NCBI RefSeq assembly: GCF_000478605.2
Contig: NZ_ASHX02000001.1
Span: forward strand, 1,649,044 to 1,713,043
Direction: 5' to 3'
DNA: 64,000 nucleotides
Source: Streptomyces thermolilacinus SPC6
GTDB lineage: Bacteria > Actinomycetota > Actinomycetes > Streptomycetales > Streptomycetaceae
The notes beneath the pieces were generated by a model. That model was given only the letters and a program-made list of their open reading frames with translations. It made no database searches and was not told where the DNA came from. Below, piece after piece: positions 27,115 to 36,377 of this stretch (positions are counted from its first letter, which is position 1; every line of letters begins with the position of its first letter). Position numbers and translations under genes: made by a program.

Positions 27115-30100
27115 TCAGTGGAGCCTCTGGCTCACGACCTTCGATACCCCGTCGCCCCGCATCGACACCCCGTAGAGCGCGTCCGCGACCTCCATGGTCC
27201 GCTTCTGGTGGGTGATGACGATCAGCTGCGAGCTCTCCTGGAGCTCCTGCATGATCCGGATGAGCCGCTGGAGGTTCGTGTCGTCCAGCGCGGCCTCGAC
27301 CTCGTCCATCACGTAGAAGGGGCTCGGCCGCGCCTTGAAGATGGACACGAGCATCGCGACGGCCGTCAGCGACCGCTCGCCGCCGGACAGCAGCGACAGC
27401 CGCTTGACCTTCTTGCCCGGCGGCCGCGCCTCGACGTCCACGCCGGTGGTCAGCATGTTGTCCGGGTCGGTCAGGACGAGCCGCCCCTCGCCGCCCGGGA
27501 ACAGCCGCGCGAAGACACCCTCGAACTCGCGGGCCGTGTCCGAGAACGCCTCCGTGAAGACCTGCTCCACCCGCTCGTCCACCTCCTTCACCACCCGCAG
27601 GAGGTCCGCGCGGGTCTTCTTCAGGTCGTCCAGCTGCTCGGCGAGGAACTTGTGCCGCGCCTCCAGCGCCGCGAATTCCTCAAGGGCGAGCGGATTCACC
27701 TTTCCGAGCTGCTGGTACGCCCGTTCGGCGGCCTTGAGCCGCTTCTCCTGCTCGGCGCGTACGAAGGGCCGGCCCGGCGCCCCGTCCGGTCCGTCGTGCG
27801 GTTCGCCGGCGTCGTGCGGTTCGCCGTCCTCGCGGCGCGGTTCGCCGTCGGCGTTGGGCGGAGGCGGTACGGGCTGGTCGGGGCCGTACTCGGCGACGAG
27901 CGCGGCGGGGTCCACGCCCAGCTCCTCCAGGGCCCGGGCCTCCAGTTGCTCGATGCGCAGCCGCTTCTCGGCGCCGAGCACCTCCCCGCGGTGCACCGAG
28001 TCGGTCAGCTTGTCCAGCTCGGCCTTGAGGTCCCGGCCCCGGGCGCGGGCGGCGGCCAGGTCCTGTTCGCGGGCGGCCTTGGCGGTCTCGGCGGCGGACC
28101 GTTCCTCTTCGGCGCGTACGAGGGACACCTCGATGTGCGCGAGCAGCTGCCGGGCGCCGGAGGCGACGGCCCGGGCGACCTCCGCCTCGTGGCGCAGCCG
28201 GGCGCGGCGCTGTTCGGCGCGGGCGCGGGCCTCGCGTTCGGCGCGGGCGGCGCGGTCGAGGGAGTCGGCGCGTCCGGCGAGGGCCTTGACGCGTTCCTCG
28301 TGGGTGCGCAGCTGGAGGCGGGCTTCCATCTCGGTCTGGCGGGCGTTGGCGCCGTCGGCCGAGAGCCGGTCCCGTACGGAGGTGTCGGGCTCGTCGTCGG
28401 CGGGGGCCTCCTGCGCGACGAGCAGCCGCTCGGCCAGCTCCTCGGCCTCCTCGGCCGCCCGGTCGAGGGCCTCCTGGGCGCGGGCGACCGCGGCGGCGGC
28501 GCGTTCGGCCTCGCCCGCCGCGCCCCTGGCCTGCCCGGCGAGCCGCCCGAGGCGCTGGGCGACGGCCGACTTCTCCCGGTCGGCGGCCCTGCGCCGCTCC
28601 GCCAGCTCCTCCACGCGGGCGGCGCGGGCCCGGCGCTGTTCCGCGGCCTGTTCCTGCCGCTCGGCGAGCTCGTCGCACCGTACGGCCAGGTCGGCCAGCT
28701 CGGCGGCGGCCTCGTCGACGGACGCCTGGACCTCCAGGAGGCTGGGCGCCCCGGCGGAGCCGCCGTGCGCGAGGTGGGCGGCCAGCAGGTCGCCGTCGCC
28801 GGTGACGGCGGTGAGCCCGGGGCGGGCGCGCACCAGGTGCTCGGCGTCCTGGAGGGTGCCGACGACCACGACGTCCCGCAGCAGCCGCCGTACGGCGGGC
28901 ATCAGGTCGTCGGGGCCGCGCACCAGGTCGACGGCGTGGACGGCGCCTTCGGGGAGGGCGGGGCGCTCGTCGTCCCGCGGTCCCGGCGTGTCCGGGCCGG
29001 CCGCGATCAGCAGGGTGGCGCGGCCGGCGTCCTGTTTGCGGAGCAGGTGGATGGCCTCGGCGGCGGTCGCCGGGCCGGTCACGGCGAGGGCGTCGGCGGC
29101 GGCGCCCAGTGCCGTGGCGAGCGCGGCCTCGTGGCCGGGTTCGACGGTGAGCAGTCCGGCGGCGGGCCCGAGGAGGCCGGTGAGCCGGTCGGCCGCGTCG
29201 AGGAGCGCGCCGGTGCCGTCCTTGCGGCGCAGGCCGAGGGCGAGGGCGTCGTGCCGGGCGCGGGTGGCCGCGCGGCGGCGTTCGGCGTCGGTGGCGGCCT
29301 CGCGGGCGGCGGTGACCTGTGCCTCGGCCTCGGCCAGGTCCCGCTTGGCGGCCTCGTGGGCGGTGGCGAGTCCGGCGTCGTCGGCGTCGAGGCCGTCGAC
29401 CTCCGCCTGGAGCCGTTCGTACTCCTCCTGCGCGGCGGCGGCGCGCTCGCGGGCCTCGTCGTGCGCGGCGGTCAGCCGGTCGATCTCGGCCTGGGCGGCG
29501 GCCGCGCGGGAGCGGGCGGCGCCGACCTGGCCGGTGAGGCGGGCGAGGCCCTCGCGGCGGTCGGCGATGGCGCGGGCGGCGTCCCTGAGGCGGCGCTCCT
29601 CGGCGGCGAGGGCCCGCTCCAGTTCGGCGCGGTGGGCGACGGTGTCCTCCAGGGCCCGCTCGGCGGCCTCCAGCGCGGCGGTCAGCTCCGCCTCCTGTTC
29701 CCGTACGCGGGCGGCCTCGCGCTCCAGGTCCTCGGGGTCGCGGCCCCGGCGTTCCTCGACGGGCCGGTCGGTGGCGCTCCTGACGCGGGCGTCCGCCAGG
29801 GAGATCGTGCCGCGCACCCGCTCGGCGAGCCGCGACAGCTCGTACCAGGTGTGCTGGGCGCGCTGGTGGCGGGGCGCGAGCCGCCGCACCTCCTCCTCCA
29901 GGGCTGCCTCGCGCGCGGCGGCTTCCCCGAGCTCGGCCTCGGCCCGCTCCTTGCGCTCCTTGAGGGCGGCTTCGTCGGCGAGTTCGGCGGCCAGCGCTTC
30001 CCTGAGGCGTACGAGGTCGTCGGCGAGGAGCCGCAGCCGCGCGTCGCGCAGCTCGGCCTGGATGACGGCGGCGCGGCGGGCGACGGCGGCCTGCCGTCCG

Positions 30101-30714
30101 AGGGGCTTGAGCTGGCGGCGCAGCTCGTCGGCGAGGTCCTGGACGCGGGCGAGGTTGGCCCGCATCGCGTCGAGCTTCCGCAGCGCCTTCTCCTTGCGTT
30201 TGCGGTGCTTCAGGACGCCTGCCGCCTCTTCGATCAGGGCGCGGCGGCCCATGGGATCGGCGTGGAGGACGGAGTCGAGCTGGCCCTGACCGACGATGAC
30301 GTGCATCTCGCGGCCGATACCGGAGTCGCTGAGGAGTTCCTGGATGTCCAGGAGGCGGCAGGTGTCGCCGTTGATCTGGTATTCGCTGCCGCCGTTGCGG
30401 AACATGATCCGCGTAATGGTGACTTCCGCGTAGTCGATGGGCAGGGCGCCGTCGGAGTTGTCGATCGTGAGGGAAACCTCGGCGCGTCCCAGGGGCGGTC
30501 TGCCGGTCGTACCGGCGAAGATCACGTCTTCCATCTTGCCGCCGCGCAGGGATTTCGCGCCCTGTTCGCCCATGACCCAGGAGAGCGCGTCGACGACATT
30601 GGACTTTCCGGAGCCGTTGGGGCCGACGACGCAGGTGATGCCCGGTTCGAACCGCAGGGTGGTGGCGGAGGCGAAGGATTTGAATCCGCGCAGGGTCAGG
30701 GCCTTGAGGTGCAC
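27115..30714 (-). CDS. smc: Chromosome segregation ATPase SMC
   Basis: Core subunit of the bacterial condensin-like complex. Length is 1199 aa. The N-terminal Walker A is GPNGSGKS (residues 31-38), and the Q-loop region VIVGQGQLDSVLHADP is present. Two long Ala/Glu/Arg-rich coiled coils flank a hinge at about residues 490-640. The C-terminal ATPase half has the signature LSGGERSLTAVAMLVS and Walker B FYVMDEVEAALDD. Partners scpA/scpB are not in this window. The large open frames on the opposite strand are shadows of its codon bias. Confidence 0.98.
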   Translation of the reverse strand: MHLKALTLRGFKSFASATTLRFEPGITCVVGPNGSGKSNVVDALSWVMGEQGAKSLRGGKMEDVIFAGTTGRPPLGRAEVSLTIDNSDGALPIDYAEVTITRIMFRNGGSEYQINGDTCRLLDIQELLSDSGIGREMHVIVGQGQLDSVLHADPMGRRALIEEAAGVLKHRKRKEKALRKLDAMRANLARVQDLADELRRQLKPLGRQAAVARRAAVIQAELRDARLRLLADDLVRLREALAAELADEAALKERKERAEAELGEAAAREAALEEEVRRLAPRHQRAQHTWYELSRLAERVRGTISLADARVRSATDRPVEERRGRDPEDLEREAARVREQEAELTAALEAAERALEDTVAHRAELERALAAEERRLRDAARAIADRREGLARLTGQVGAARSRAAAAQAEIDRLTAAHDEARERAAAAQEEYERLQAEVDGLDADDAGLATAHEAAKRDLAEAEAQVTAAREAATDAERRRAATRARHDALALGLRRKDGTGALLDAADRLTGLLGPAAGLLTVEPGHEAALATALGAAADALAVTGPATAAEAIHLLRKQDAGRATLLIAAGPDTPGPRDDERPALPEGAVHAVDLVRGPDDLMPAVRRLLRDVVVVGTLQDAEHLVRARPGLTAVTGDGDLLAAHLAHGGSAGAPSLLEVQASVDEAAAELADLAVRCDELAERQEQAAEQRRARAARVEELAERRRAADREKSAVAQRLGRLAGQARGAAGEAERAAAAVARAQEALDRAAEEAEELAERLLVAQEAPADDEPDTSVRDRLSADGANARQTEMEARLQLRTHEERVKALAGRADSLDRAARAEREARARAEQRRARLRHEAEVARAVASGARQLLAHIEVSLVRAEEERSAAETAKAAREQDLAAARARGRDLKAELDKLTDSVHRGEVLGAEKRLRIEQLEARALEELGVDPAALVAEYGPDQPVPPPPNADGEPRREDGEPHDAGEPHDGPDGAPGRPFVRAEQEKRLKAAERAYQQLGKVNPLALEEFAALEARHKFLAEQLDDLKKTRADLLRVVKEVDERVEQVFTEAFSDTAREFEGVFARLFPGGEGRLVLTDPDNMLTTGVDVEARPPGKKVKRLSLLSGGERSLTAVAMLVSIFKARPSPFYVMDEVEAALDDTNLQRLIRIMQELQESSQLIVITHQKRTMEVADALYGVSMRGDGVSKVVSQRLH

Positions 30715-30926
30715 GCTCCGGGACTCTACCGGGCGGGTTTCGTTTGACCGCTGAACAAGGGGGGCAGATCAGTCGGTAAGCATGGCGCGTCCGGTGAGGA
30801 ACGCGCAGGTGAACACGGGGGGCGGAAAAGAAAGAAGGGACGCCGGAGCGTCCCTTGCATATCTGTTCGCGAGAGTGTTTCTCACCATCCCGCAGGCCCA
30901 AGTGCTACGGGGTTCCCTTGCGGGAG

Positions 30927-31139
30927 TCAGGTGAGCGCAGGCTCGCCCTTGGGTACGTCGATGTCGATGCCGTCGAGCAGCGGCTCGCGGTGAGCGGCGG
31001 CAGCGGCGAGCGCGTCGTTCTCGGACTGAATCCGGACCAGCTCGGACTCGAGGTCCTGGACGCGCTGCTGAAGCCGTCGCATCTCGGCGAGCAGTCGCGG
31101 GTCGGTACCGCCGACATAACCGAGAAGCGCCTTTGCCAT
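30927..31139 (-). CDS. Small conserved coiled-coil protein (70 aa), function unknown
   Basis: I know no function for this protein. It begins MAKALLGYVGGTDPRLLAEM and continues as a heptad-like helix (RRLQQRVQDLESELVRIQSE), then ends DGIDIDVPKGEPALT. A strong GGAGGACC ribosome site precedes ATG 31139, and codon use is normal, so it is a real gene. It lies between acyP and smc on the same strand, about 210 nt before smc. A helical dimer is likely; a link to smc is only suggested by position. Confidence 0.85.
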   Translation of the reverse strand: MAKALLGYVGGTDPRLLAEMRRLQQRVQDLESELVRIQSENDALAAAAAHREPLLDGIDIDVPKGEPALT

Positions 31140-31553
31140 GATGGATGGTCCTCCACAATGAGTGACCGACCGAAGCGGTGTGGGTCGTGAGGGATTTACG
31201 CACCCGCGATGTCCGGCGGCGGGGGTGCCGCTGCGGTTCTGACCGCCGAACAACTAAGGTGCGCGGGGCTTCCAGGGTGTCACCAAAAAGTTTGACGGTC
31301 AACACGATCACGCCCTGGATCGACGGGCGACCGGGGGCGCCACTGCCGCAGAACACGCGGCGGCGCCTCTCACACGGTGCCCGGAGGGCTTGGAGATCAT
31401 CCTTGCGCGCGGGGGGCCGCGCCACAACCCCCTCTCGCCAATCACCTGGTCATTTCTGTCCCCACAGGTAGCGCGCGTGACTTCCCGAGGCGCCCCTTAT
31501 CGCCCCGCGCGCCCCCGGAATGGGGGATGCGCCACGGTCGCTCACGGTTGCTT
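31140..31553. other. Intergenic region, 414 bp
   Basis: This lies between acyP and the small coiled-coil gene, both leftward. No protein-like frame was seen. It holds a perfect odd palindrome TTGAC-G-GTCAA at 31292-31302, with a TTTTT run beside it on the minus strand, and is the likely promoter region of the coiled-coil gene. Confidence 0.5.
31292..31302. promoter_or_regulatory. Palindrome TTGAC-n-GTCAA
   Basis: An 11-bp perfect palindrome with a one-base centre, about 155 nt before the small coiled-coil gene. Either arm could also act as a -35 element. It may be an operator; no regulator is implied by the sequence. Confidence 0.3.
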
Positions 31554-31835
31554 TCAACGGACCTGGAATCCTTCGTATCCGCCGCGCGGCGTGTCCCAGA
31601 TCTCAGTGACGCCGTCCACGCGACCGGGTGTGTCGCCGCCGCGCAGCCACTCCAGGAGACGGTGGCAATTCTCACGCGGGCCTTCGGCGACGACCTGGAC
31701 GCGGCCGTCGTCGAGGTTGAGGGCGAAACCGGTGAGGCCGCCGATCTCCAGGGCGTTCTCCCTGGTGAACCAGCGGAAGCCGACTCCCTGTACTCGTCCG
31801 CGTACCCATGCCGTGAGCCGTGCCTCGTCGTTCAT
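31554..31835 (-). CDS. acyP: Acylphosphatase
   Basis: Hydrolyses acyl phosphates. Length is 93 aa, as usual. The phosphate-binding loop [12 protein letters not shown] includes the catalytic Arg21, and Asn40 in FALNLDDG is the second catalytic residue. The end (GGYEGFQVR) is normal. It stands alone on the minus strand, divergent from the CAP-domain gene. Confidence 0.96.
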   Translation of the reverse strand: MNDEARLTAWVRGRVQGVGFRWFTRENALEIGGLTGFALNLDDGRVQVVAEGPRENCHRLLEWLRGGDTPGRVDGVTEIWDTPRGGYEGFQVR

Positions 31836-32040
31836 GGCTGCACGCTAACCGGCCAATCGCTTCGGCGGCACTTCGCCCCCGTGCGTCATGGCGTACAGTC
31901 CCCACCCAATGAGCTTCACCCGTTCGGGGGAATCCCGCCGGGGCCGGGCTCACCACGGGGACACGACCGACCGACACACCACGCACCACAGCACCGACCA
32001 CACAGCACACTGCAGGACGCAGGAGCAGGAGGCAGAGCAG

Positions 32041-32952
32041 ATGGGACGCCATCGACGCTCCGGCGCCGCACCCGCCGCCGACGAGTACGCGGCCGGTGCC
32101 GCCGGTACGCACCGAGGACACCGGGGCGCGCGGCGGAAGAAGCGGGCGCTGCCGTTGCGCGGGGGGCTGCTCGGCGCCTCGGCCGCCCTGGCGGTGGGCG
32201 CCGTCGCGGTGACGTCGGGCATCCTGCCCGGCGGCGAGACGTTCACCATCGGCGGCGGCTCCTCGCCGCAGGAGATACGTTCCAGCGGTACGTCGGACCT
32301 GGACGCGCAGGGGCGTGCGGAGGCCGTACCGAGCACCGGGACGCCGTCGGTGACGGCCGCGCCCAGCGCGTCACCGTCCCCCGCGGCCCCGTCGAAGTCG
32401 CCCTCCCCCAAGCCGTCCACCGCCTCGCCGAAGCCGACGCCGACGCCCGCCAGGACGGCGTCGCCGACCCCGGTGAAGACCAGGACGCCCGCACCCCCGC
32501 CCCGTACCGAGGCGGCGCCCGTGCCGGAGAGGACCACCGAGTCGCCGACGCCCCGGCTCAACACGACCAGCCGGGCGGCGGCCGCGGAGGCCGCCGTCCT
32601 GGAGCTGGTCAACCAGGAGCGCGCCGGGGCCGGCTGCGCCCCGGTCCGCGCCTCGACGGAGCTCGGCGACCTGGCCCGGGCGTTCAGCCAGGACATGGCC
32701 GCGCGGGACTTCTTCTCCCACACGGACCCCGACGGCGACGGCCCCTGGGAGCGCGCCGCGCAGGCCGGCGTCGAGGGTCTCGGCGGCGAGAACATCGCCC
32801 GCGGCCAGGCGGACGCGGCCGCCGTGATGGAGTCCTGGATGAACAGCGAGGGCCACCGCGCGAACATCCTGAACTGCGACTTCAAGCGCCTCGGCGTCGG
32901 CGTCCACATCGCCGCCGGCGGCCCGTGGTGGACCCAGAACTTCGGCTTCTGA
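32041..32952 (+). CDS. Membrane-anchored CAP (SCP-like) domain protein
   Basis: Secreted or membrane-tethered protein of 303 aa. An Arg/Lys-rich cytoplasmic start and one hydrophobic helix at residues 41-60 (GGLLGASAALAVGAVAVTSG) are followed by a long Ser/Pro/Thr linker to about residue 175. The CAP domain then has LELVNQERAGAGCAPVRAS, DFFSHTDPDG, GENIARGQ and HRANILNCDFKRLGVGV. CAP domains occur in extracellular proteins, and their bacterial role is mostly unknown. The AGGAGG ribosome site before ATG 32041 sets the start. It ends 12 nt from the convergent next gene. Confidence 0.92.
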   Translation: MGRHRRSGAAPAADEYAAGAAGTHRGHRGARRKKRALPLRGGLLGASAALAVGAVAVTSGILPGGETFTIGGGSSPQEIRSSGTSDLDAQGRAEAVPSTGTPSVTAAPSASPSPAAPSKSPSPKPSTASPKPTPTPARTASPTPVKTRTPAPPPRTEAAPVPERTTESPTPRLNTTSRAAAAEAAVLELVNQERAGAGCAPVRASTELGDLARAFSQDMAARDFFSHTDPDGDGPWERAAQAGVEGLGGENIARGQADAAAVMESWMNSEGHRANILNCDFKRLGVGVHIAAGGPWWTQNFGF

Positions 32953-32964
32953 GCCTGCCGCCGG

Positions 32965-33342
32965 TCAGCGGGGAATCCTTTCGCCCGCCTCCGTAAGGGT
33001 GAGCGTGAGGCCGCCTGTGAAGTCCCGGTCCTCGGCGTACTCCCAGCGGCCGTCGTCGGCCAGGAGCGCGGGGAGGTCCTCGCGGGGAAAGGCCGGGCCG
33101 GGCTGGTAGCCCTCGCTGCCGTCGGGGGCGGTCCACGGGACGACCGGGCACACCTCGATCCAGCCCTTGTCCACCAGGGGGAGGAGGACCGCGGCGAGCT
33201 CCGCGCCGCTCGCGGACGCGAGCGGTTCCGGCAGGTCGCCCCGGACGCCGGGGAGGACGTCGATCTCCGTCGCGTTGATCATGAACGCGCGTTCCTCGGA
33301 GGTCATGTCCTCCGTCGCCGGGTACACCATGCGGTGAAGCAT
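32965..33342 (-). CDS. Hypothetical protein (125 aa)
   Basis: I do not recognise this protein. It is acidic and soluble-looking, with MTSEERAFMINATEIDVLPG near the N-terminus, PGPAFPREDLPALLADDGRW in the middle and GLTLTLTEAGERIPR at the end. The alternating hydrophobic pattern and normal codon use support a real gene. ATG codons at 33342, 33330 and 33306 are all possible starts and none has a clear ribosome site. It lies 64 nt upstream of the end of mutM on the same strand. Confidence 0.7.
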   Translation of the reverse strand: MLHRMVYPATEDMTSEERAFMINATEIDVLPGVRGDLPEPLASASGAELAAVLLPLVDKGWIEVCPVVPWTAPDGSEGYQPGPAFPREDLPALLADDGRWEYAEDRDFTGGLTLTLTEAGERIPR

Positions 33343-33406
33343 CCCAGAGCCGTCCCGCCGCTCGCGGGCCGCCCCCGTGGACAGCGCCGGTGCGCGGGCC
33401 GGCGGG

Positions 33407-34279
33407 TCAGGTGCGGGGCTTGGCGGTGGGGCGCGGGGGGCGCTGGCAGCGGGGGCAGAAGTAGCTGGAGCGGTTCATCCAGGGGCGGCGGCATATCGGG
33501 GTGCCGCAGCGGCGGCAGGGCTCGCCCTCGCGCCCGTACGCGTCCAGCGACCGGTCGAAGTAGCCGGACTCGCCGTTCACGTTGACGTACAGGCTGTCGA
33601 AGCTGGTGCCGCCGACCGCGAGCGCCGCGTTCATGACGTCCCGGACGTGCCCGAGCAGCTCGTACGAGCGGGGGCGGGTGAACAGGGCGGTGGGGCGGTC
33701 GTAGTGGAGGCGGGAACGCCACAGCGCCTCGTCCGCGTAGATGTTGCCGACGCCGCTGATCAGGCTCTGGTCCAGCAGGGCGCGCTTGATGGTGGTGCGC
33801 CGCAGCCGCAGGGACGTGTGGAACGCGGCGTCGTCGAACGCCGGGTCCAGCGGGTCGCGGGCGATGTGCGCGATGACGTCGGGCAGACCGTCCGGGGTGT
33901 TGTCGTGCAGGGAAAGCCCGCCGAAGGTGCGCTGGTCCACGAAGCGCAGTTCCGTGCCGAGCGCGTCGGCGAACCGCACGCGGATGCGCAGGTGCTTCTC
34001 GTCGGGGGCGTCCTCGGGCTGGACGAGGAGCTGCCCGCTCATGCCGAGGTGGCCGAGTACGGAGGCGTCCGTGTCGTCCAGCGGCAGCCACAGGTACTTG
34101 CCGCGCCGCCGGGCCACGCCGATCCGGTGCCCGGTCAGGCGCGCCGCGAAGTCGGGGCCGCCGCCGATGTGCCGCCGTACGGCACGGGGGTGCAGCACCT
34201 CGACGGCGGCGACGGTACGCCCGCTCACCCAGCGTTCGAGTCCCCGCCGGACGACTTCGACCTCGGGCAGCTCGGGCAC
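33407..34279 (-). CDS. mutM: Formamidopyrimidine-DNA glycosylase MutM (Fpg)
   Basis: Base-excision-repair glycosylase/AP lyase that removes 8-oxoguanine. Length is 290 aa. Pro2 and Glu3 of [14 protein letters not shown] are the catalytic residues, so the start must be the GTG at 34279, with GAGGAG at 5 nt; an earlier GTG at 34285 would bury the catalytic proline. [17 protein letters not shown] and the C-terminal zinc finger ([11 protein letters not shown] then SSYFCPRCQ) are intact. It follows rnc after a terminator-like hairpin. Confidence 0.97.
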   Translation of the reverse strand: MPELPEVEVVRRGLERWVSGRTVAAVEVLHPRAVRRHIGGGPDFAARLTGHRIGVARRRGKYLWLPLDDTDASVLGHLGMSGQLLVQPEDAPDEKHLRIRVRFADALGTELRFVDQRTFGGLSLHDNTPDGLPDVIAHIARDPLDPAFDDAAFHTSLRLRRTTIKRALLDQSLISGVGNIYADEALWRSRLHYDRPTALFTRPRSYELLGHVRDVMNAALAVGGTSFDSLYVNVNGESGYFDRSLDAYGREGEPCRRCGTPICRRPWMNRSSYFCPRCQRPPRPTAKPRT

Positions 34280-34336
34280 GGGCACTCCTCGCGGGAAGGG
34301 AAGACTGGGGGCGTGGGCGTGGGTGGGAACGCGGAC

Positions 34337-34374
34337 GCACCCCCGGTGGCGGCCGGGGCGGCCACCGGGGGTGC
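34337..34374 (-). terminator. Hairpin terminator between rnc and mutM
   Basis: A perfect 14-bp stem (GCACCCCCGGTGGC, 34337-34350, paired with 34361-34374) around a 10-nt loop. The 34420-34510 stretch next to it carries three imperfect GGCCGGAG-CCGG repeats. Confidence 0.75.
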
Positions 34375-34500
34375 GGCGGTTCAGGGACCGGGAGCGGTGC
34401 GCCCGGCCCTGGCGGTGATCAGGCCGTGACCGGCGGGCCGGAGCCCGGTGTCCGGGCGGGCCGGAGTCCGGCGGGCCGTGACCCGACTGGCCGGAGCCGG

Positions 34501-35373
34501 TCAGGCCGTGGCCGGGTCCGCCGTCGCGGGGTCCGTGTCGGCCGGCGCGTCCGCCACCGCGGTGGCGGAGGCCGCGGTGACCTCGGCCACGGAGGGCGCC
34601 TCAGCCGCCGCCGTGGCGGCCGTGGTCGCGGCCTCCCGTGCCGCCGCCTCGCGTTCGTCGGCGGCCGCGCGGATGGCGCGCCAGGCGGACTCCGCCGCCT
34701 GCTGCTCCGCTTCCTTCTTGCTGCGGCCGGTGCCGGTGCCGTACGAGACACCACCGACGCGGGCAGCAGCAGTGAAGGTCTTCTCGTGGTCCGGGCCCGT
34801 CTCCGTGACGAGGTACTCCGGCACACCGAGACCCTCGGCCGCGGTGAGCTCCTGGAGACTGGTCTTCCAGTCCAGGCCCGCACCGAGGTTCGAGGACTTC
34901 TCGATCAGCGGGTCGAAGAGCCGGTGCACCAGCTCCGACGCCGCGTCGAGACCCTGGTCGAGATAGACCGCGCCGATCACCGCTTCAAGGGTGTCGGCGA
35001 GGATGGACGCCTTGTCCCGGCCGCCCGTGCCCTCTTCGCCCCGGCCGAGCCGGATGAAGGAGCCCAGGTCGAGCCCGCGGCCGACCTCCGCCAGCGCACG
35101 CGAGTTGACCACCGCGGCCCGCAACTTGGCCAGCTGGCCTTCGGGCAGGTCGGGGTGGGTGCGGTACAGCGTGTCCGTGACCACCAGGCCGAGCACGGAG
35201 TCCCCGAGGAACTCCAGCCGCTCGTTGGTGGGCAGACCGCCGTTCTCGTACGCGTACGAACGGTGGGTCAGCGCACGCACCAGAAGGGCGGACTCGACCT
35301 GGTAGCCGAGCCGCCCTTCCAGAAGCGTGTGGGACGAGGCCGTGTTCTCCGCCTGCTTCCTGGCGTCAGACAT
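34501..35373 (-). CDS. rnc: Ribonuclease III (AbsB in Streptomyces)
   Basis: Double-strand-specific endoribonuclease that processes rRNA and mRNA; in S. coelicolor it is also AbsB, needed for antibiotic production. Length is 290 aa. The signature [16 protein letters not shown] and the second acidic site [13 protein letters not shown] define the nuclease domain. The dsRNA-binding domain spans [16 protein letters not shown] to [14 protein letters not shown]. About 50 Ala/Thr/Pro-rich residues follow. ATG 35373 was chosen; a GTG at 35385 is possible. It follows rpmF by 20 nt. Confidence 0.97.
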   Translation of the reverse strand: MSDARKQAENTASSHTLLEGRLGYQVESALLVRALTHRSYAYENGGLPTNERLEFLGDSVLGLVVTDTLYRTHPDLPEGQLAKLRAAVVNSRALAEVGRGLDLGSFIRLGRGEEGTGGRDKASILADTLEAVIGAVYLDQGLDAASELVHRLFDPLIEKSSNLGAGLDWKTSLQELTAAEGLGVPEYLVTETGPDHEKTFTAAARVGGVSYGTGTGRSKKEAEQQAAESAWRAIRAAADEREAAAREAATTAATAAAEAPSVAEVTAASATAVADAPADTDPATADPATA

Positions 35374-35393
35374 CGCGCCTCTCACCTAGCCGC

Positions 35394-35567
35394 TCAGACC
35401 GCGAGGACCTGGCGCTTGTTGTACGTGCCGCAGCTGGGGCACGCGATGTGCTGCTGCTTCGGCTCCTGGCAACGCTCGCACGAAACCAGGGTGGGGACCG
35501 CAGCCTTCCACTGCGACCGGCGGTGGCGCGTGTTGCTGCGCGACATCTTCCGCTTCGGAACAGCCAC
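35394..35567 (-). CDS. rpmF: 50S ribosomal protein L32 (zinc-type)
   Basis: Large-subunit protein, 57 aa, beginning [20 protein letters not shown]. It keeps both cysteine pairs (CERC and CPSC), so it is the zinc-binding form. The GTG start at 35567 is set by the conserved N-terminus. It overlaps nothing but follows the DUF177 stop by two bases, the usual yceD-rpmF order. Confidence 0.98.
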   Translation of the reverse strand: MAVPKRKMSRSNTRHRRSQWKAAVPTLVSCERCQEPKQQHIACPSCGTYNKRQVLAV

Positions 35568-35569
35568 GG

Positions 35570-36205
35570 CTACTTCTCCTGCTTCTCGTCGACGCCCGGT
35601 TCGGCGCCGCTCATGTCGTCCTTCTCGTCGGTCCCGAGTGAACCGGCGAGTCCCTGCAGTGCCGCCCAACGGATGTCGACGGCTTCATGGTGGTGGTCCG
35701 GGTCGTCGTTCAGGCTGACCCCGCACTCGGGGCACAGTCCCGCACAGTCCTCCCGGCACACCGGCTGCATCGGCAGTGCGAGCACCACCGCGTCACGCAG
35801 CACGGGTTCGAGGTCGAACATGCCGTCCTCGAGGGGGATGATGTCCTCGTCGTCCTCGGCATCGTCGCCGGATGCCGCGTGGCGGCCCCGGTCATCGGTG
35901 TCGGGGTACGAGAACATCTCCTGGAAGTCCGCCACGACCTCTCGGCGCAGCGGCTCCAGACACCTTACGCACTCCCCCTCGGCCGACGCACGGGCGGTGC
36001 CTGTGACGAGCACCCCTTCCATGACCGACTCGAGACGGAGCTCCAGCTCGACAGGCGAGCCCTCCGGTACGCCGATGACTCCGTCGATGCCGAGGTCGGC
36101 GGGGGCCGCCACCTCGCGGGTGAGCCGCTGGAGCGCACCGGGACGCCGCCCCAGCTCGTGCGTGTCGAACACGAGGGGGTTGCGGTGGTCGAGGCGCGTA
36201 CTCAG
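35570..36205 (-). CDS. DUF177 (YceD) family protein, apparent CTG start
   Basis: Conserved protein found upstream of rpmF; in plants and bacteria this family is linked to 23S rRNA accumulation. The body ([43 protein letters not shown]) has two Cys pairs that could bind metal. The first usual start codon is the GTG at 36172, but upstream codons in frame read [11 protein letters not shown], which I recall as the conserved N-terminus. The only nearby candidate start is CTG at 36205, preceded by AGGAAGAG. I give the CTG start with moderate confidence; the GTG version would be 200 aa. Confidence 0.9.
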   Translation of the reverse strand: MSTRLDHRNPLVFDTHELGRRPGALQRLTREVAAPADLGIDGVIGVPEGSPVELELRLESVMEGVLVTGTARASAEGECVRCLEPLRREVVADFQEMFSYPDTDDRGRHAASGDDAEDDEDIIPLEDGMFDLEPVLRDAVVLALPMQPVCREDCAGLCPECGVSLNDDPDHHHEAVDIRWAALQGLAGSLGTDEKDDMSGAEPGVDEKQEK

Positions 36206-36377
36206 GGCTCTTCCTGCTTTCGGAATCGTGGAGGGGGCCGCACCGGCAGGGCCATGGGGCTAAGCGGGCAGCCAGGATCGCGGACGTACTCGCGACCGAA
36301 CAGCCAGGATACTGGACGCTTCGCCCAGGGCCCAATCGGGTCGTTCGCCCGCCGCACGGTCCGGTACGGCGCCGGGA

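Noticed and set aside
27118..30747. Very long plus-strand open frame opposite smc (and similar long frames opposite ffh/glnD, amtB, comM and recG)
   Set aside because: They mirror genuine genes on the other strand; high G+C codon bias leaves antisense frames open. Their products are low-complexity and lack domains.
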